DNA from: Myxococcales bacterium | Lineage (GTDB): Bacteria; Myxococcota_A; Polyangia; Polyangiales; JADJMO01 | Reading direction: 5' to 3' | Length of the DNA: 64,000 bases | Assembly: GCA_016709545.1 (NCBI GenBank) | Contig: JADJMO010000004.1 | Location: 124,001 to 188,000 of the forward strand | Part shown: positions 61,751 to 64,000 of the stretch, one piece after another | How positions within the stretch are numbered: position 1 is the first letter of the stretch | Layout: each line of letters begins with the position of its first letter | The notes under the pieces: generated by a model | The model's database searches: none | What the model saw: only the letters and a program-made list of their open reading frames with translations | Told to the model about the DNA's origin: nothing | Made by a program: the position numbers and the translations under genes

Positions 61751-62868
61751 CGCACGAGCTGGCTCACGACCAGCGCCGCCACCAGCACCACGAGCGCCAG
61801 CACGACGAGGTGCCACGCGTGGGTCGTGCGCCGCTTGCGGAGGCCCGAGGCCGTGCGCTCGAGCGCAGGGTAGCGCCTGGTCGGGAGGATCTCGGACTCG
61901 ACGAGCGCGCGCGCCCGCACACCGGAGCTCGGCATCGGCGATGGATGAAAGGCCGTGGGCATCGCCGCGGCCGGATCGACGCCTGCGGCCACCGCGAACG
62001 CCTCGGCCATCTCGAGCGCGTCCGCGAACCGGTCGTCGGGGGTCTTGGCGAGGGCCTTCTCCATCCAGGCGTCGATCGCGGCCGGCAGCTCGGGCACGTG
62101 CGCGCTCGGCGGCTTGGCCGGCTGGCCGACGATGCGGAACCCGATCTCGGGCAGATTGGCCGTGCCGAACGGCAGCTGCCCGGTGAGCAGGCGATACACC
62201 GTGGCGCCCAGCGACCACAGATCGCTCCGCTCGTCGACCGCCTGCGCCAGCGCCTGCTCGGGGCTCATGTACGCCGGCGTGCCGACGATCGAGCCGCGGC
62301 GAGTCTCGAGCTCCCGCGACGAGGTCGGGTCCTCGTCGAGCAGCTTCGCGATGCCGAAGTCCATCAGCTTCACGTGCACGTCGAGCGAGCCGTCGTCGGG
62401 CTTCGTGAGGAACACGTTGGCGGGCTTGAGATCGCGGTGCACGACGGCCGCGGCGTGCGCGACCGAGAGCGCGCGCGCGAGCTGCGCGACGATGCGCACC
62501 ACCAGCAAGAGCGGCAAGTGCCCCTCGCGGCGCAGGCGGTCGGCGAGGGTCTCGCCCTCGAGCAGCTCCATCACGAGGAACGGCCCCACCTCGTCGGACT
62601 GGCCGTAGTCCATCACGCGCGCGATGTACCGGCACGTGCCGCCGAGCCGCGCCGCGAGCCGCGCCTCGCGCACGAAGCGCGCGCGGATGTCGTCGCCCTC
62701 GAGGTCGTCGTGGATCAGCTTGAGCGCGACGTGGGTGCCGAGATCGAGATGTGTGGCGCGCCACACCGCGCCGACTGCGCCCTCGCCGATGCGCTCGACG
62801 AGCCGGTACCTGCCGGCCACGATGGTGCCGGCACGCTGACCTCGGAGGACACGCAGAGCCTCGGCCAC
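61747..62868 (-). CDS. PknB-type Ser/Thr protein kinase with C-terminal membrane anchor
   Basis: 373 residues from GTG 62868, chosen because GGAG lies 4 nt before it on the minus strand (62873-62876). Complete kinase: IGEGAVGAVWRA, VALKLIHDD, YIARVMDYGQ, HRDLKPANVFL, LMDFGIAKLL, GTPAYMSPEQ and DLWSLGATVYRLLTG, ending near residue 290. A linker rich in Pro/Arg leads to one membrane helix, WHLVVLALVVLVAALVV, at the very end, so there is no extracytoplasmic sensor domain: the helix anchors the kinase to the membrane. Confidence 0.92.
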   Translation of the reverse strand: MAEALRVLRGQRAGTIVAGRYRLVERIGEGAVGAVWRATHLDLGTHVALKLIHDDLEGDDIRARFVREARLAARLGGTCRYIARVMDYGQSDEVGPFLVMELLEGETLADRLRREGHLPLLLVVRIVAQLARALSVAHAAAVVHRDLKPANVFLTKPDDGSLDVHVKLMDFGIAKLLDEDPTSSRELETRRGSIVGTPAYMSPEQALAQAVDERSDLWSLGATVYRLLTGQLPFGTANLPEIGFRIVGQPAKPPSAHVPELPAAIDAWMEKALAKTPDDRFADALEMAEAFAVAAGVDPAAAMPTAFHPSPMPSSGVRARALVESEILPTRRYPALERTASGLRKRRTTHAWHLVVLALVVLVAALVVSQLVR

Positions 62869-62951
62869 TTCACTCCAGGATGACGCATCGGAGGCGTGTT
62901 GACACCAGCGATTTCATTCTTGTTTCAGCGCACACCTACAGTGTGAGGGCG

Positions 62952-64000
62952 TCAGTACACGTCCTTGCAGTAGCGACCGGTCTCGGAGAGACGATCCAGC
63001 GTCTCGCGAGACAGGATTTCGATCAACGCTGCTTGTACGTCGGGCGCCATGCGCTTCGCGTCGCCGCAGAGGTAGACGAAGGCACCTTCGTCGACCCAGC
63101 GTCGCAGCTCCGTGGCCTGCTCGCGCATGCGCTGCTGGACGTAGACGCGCTCGGCCGTGTCGCGCGAGAAGGCGCAGTCGAGCCGCGTGAGCACCCCCCG
63201 CTCGCGCAGCGCTCCGAACTCGTCGCCGTAGTAGAAATCGCAGGCCGCGTTGCGCGCGCCGAAGAACAGCCAGTTCTTGCCGCGGGCACCCGTCGCCGCC
63301 CGCTCGAGGAGGAAGGCCCGGAACGGCGCGACCCCGGTGCCGGGCCCGACCATGATCACGGGGACGTCCGCCGCGGGCAGGCGGAAGTGCGGCGAGGCGT
63401 GGAGATAGACCGGGACCTTGGTGCCGATCGGGGCGCGGTCGGCGAACATGGCCGAGGCCACCCCGGCGCGAGCCCGACCGCGCGCCGTCCACCGCACGAC
63501 GTCGATGGTGAAGTGGGCGTGGCCGGGCGTGTCCCGCGGGCTGCTCGCGAGGGAGTATGGACGCGGCGCGAGCGGGCGCAGCGCGTCGACCAGGCCCTGG
63601 GGCGTGAGCGGCCGCTGGGCGTCCTCGAGCATGTCGAGCACGTGGCGATCCTCGGGCAACGCCACACCTGTCGCGTCGGCGAGGCGCGGATCGACGTGGG
63701 CGAGGTCGAGCCGCGTGAGCAGCGCCTCGCGAAGGGTGAGCGCGCCGACCCCGAGCCCGCCCGCGTGGGCCGCGCCGCTGACGTGGACCCGGGCCGCGCC
63801 GTCGCAGGGCGCCGCGGCGAGGATCGCGTCGACGAGGGCCGGGTCGTTGGTCGGGTACACGCCGAGCGAATCGCCCGCCTCGTAGGCGAGGTCGGTCCCG
63901 GCGAGCGAGAGCTCCACGTGCAGCGTCTCCTTGGTGGAGCCGGCGCCCGACAGCGTTCGGACCGCGGTCACCTCGGCGAGCACCGGGTTGCGTCGCGTGC
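62952..64000 (-). CDS. CysJ-like FAD/NADPH flavoprotein reductase (partial, 5' end off window)
   Basis: The last 349 codons are visible; the frame stays open to the right edge (TRRNPVLAEVTAVRTLSG, matching the family's NPxxAxV entry), so the N-terminus is missing. FAD-binding part: LAYEAGDSLGVYPTNDPALV, RPYSLASSP and GVASAMFAD; NADPH part: VIMVGPGTGVAPFRAFLLER, NWLFFGARN, FYYGDEF, AFSRDTAERVYVQQRM, YLCGDAKRMA and the C-terminal ETGRYCKDVY. This is the layout of sulfite reductase alpha and related diflavin reductases. Electrons pass NADPH to FAD; an FMN domain may lie off-window. Confidence 0.88.
   Translation of the reverse strand, partial: TRRNPVLAEVTAVRTLSGAGSTKETLHVELSLAGTDLAYEAGDSLGVYPTNDPALVDAILAAAPCDGAARVHVSGAAHAGGLGVGALTLREALLTRLDLAHVDPRLADATGVALPEDRHVLDMLEDAQRPLTPQGLVDALRPLAPRPYSLASSPRDTPGHAHFTIDVVRWTARGRARAGVASAMFADRAPIGTKVPVYLHASPHFRLPAADVPVIMVGPGTGVAPFRAFLLERAATGARGKNWLFFGARNAACDFYYGDEFGALRERGVLTRLDCAFSRDTAERVYVQQRMREQATELRRWVDEGAFVYLCGDAKRMAPDVQAALIEILSRETLDRLSETGRYCKDVY

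Noticed and set aside
62899..62930. TTGACA promoter on the plus strand
   Set aside because: No -10 box at 16-18 bp and no plus-strand gene follows.

Overview
The window is high-GC DNA (roughly 70 percent GC, with long antisense shadow reading frames) from a bacterium that looks like a myxobacterium, most likely of the Polyangiales type. The reasons are: many lipoproteins with Asp/Gly/Thr-rich linkers and cysteine-rich modules; a MYXO-CTERM-type C-terminal sorting tail (Cys cluster, one membrane helix, Arg cluster) on the protein at 26490-27956; PknB-type Ser/Thr kinases; an NtrC-type sigma-54 activator; a PEGA-type protein; and kelch, FG-GAP and DUF1565 secreted proteins. No tRNA, rRNA or CRISPR array was found.

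Layout. 1-18.7 kb is mostly housekeeping and metabolic: a papain-like protease coupled to an unknown partner, an ASCH protein, tryptophanase, an APH-like kinase plus APS-kinase-like protein next to a universal stress protein, a PhoB-type regulator, an MltD-like transglycosylase, agmatinase, a UbiD-type decarboxylase, alanine dehydrogenase, a Tat-exported hydrolase, an aminotransferase, a TerB-like protein and a thioesterase-thioesterase-SelO operon. 18.7-29.7 kb is an island of exported proteins: DUF1565, kelch, PEGA, Cys-rich, FG-GAP, parallel beta-helix and a nine-repeat Cys protein. 30-36 kb encodes a GT-C type membrane glycosyltransferase, a TPR lipoprotein, a cNMP-binding-like scaffold and an outer-membrane barrel. 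dnaA lies at 36.5 kb behind a 515-bp divergent region holding a 24-bp palindrome. 38-43.5 kb holds two Cys-rich lipoproteins, a 3 x 93-bp tandem hairpin repeat and a cytochrome/beta-propeller lipoprotein. 43.5-48.5 kb holds a large kinase-TPR protein and a sigma-54 activator. 48.5-52.3 kb is an envelope-type operon (BamD-like protein, exonuclease, retropepsin-like lipoprotein, gamma-carbonic anhydrase). A group II intron, probably class C, sits at 52.4-54.3 kb among hairpins. 54.4-64 kb holds a fatty acid hydroxylase, coaBC-bioA, an AI-2E family exporter, a YkgJ protein, a second aminotransferase, a second kinase and a truncated CysJ-like flavoprotein.

A caution for every user: about 15 genes, nearly all beyond 12 kb, are interrupted by single-base frame changes, about 30 in total, many in G/C runs. 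Protein homology or composition resumes in the next frame without loss. I read this as indel error of a long-read assembly rather than mass pseudogenization, and give each such gene as one feature with the break points.

The most interesting items are the intron inserted beside a hairpin array, the CoaBC whose decarboxylase half has lost key residues, a kinase whose P-loop NTPase core is missing although its C-terminal modules remain, the dnaA-proximal palindrome, the 93-bp hairpin repeats, the APH/CysC/USP neighbourhood, and four convergent gene pairs that stop on one shared CTAG.
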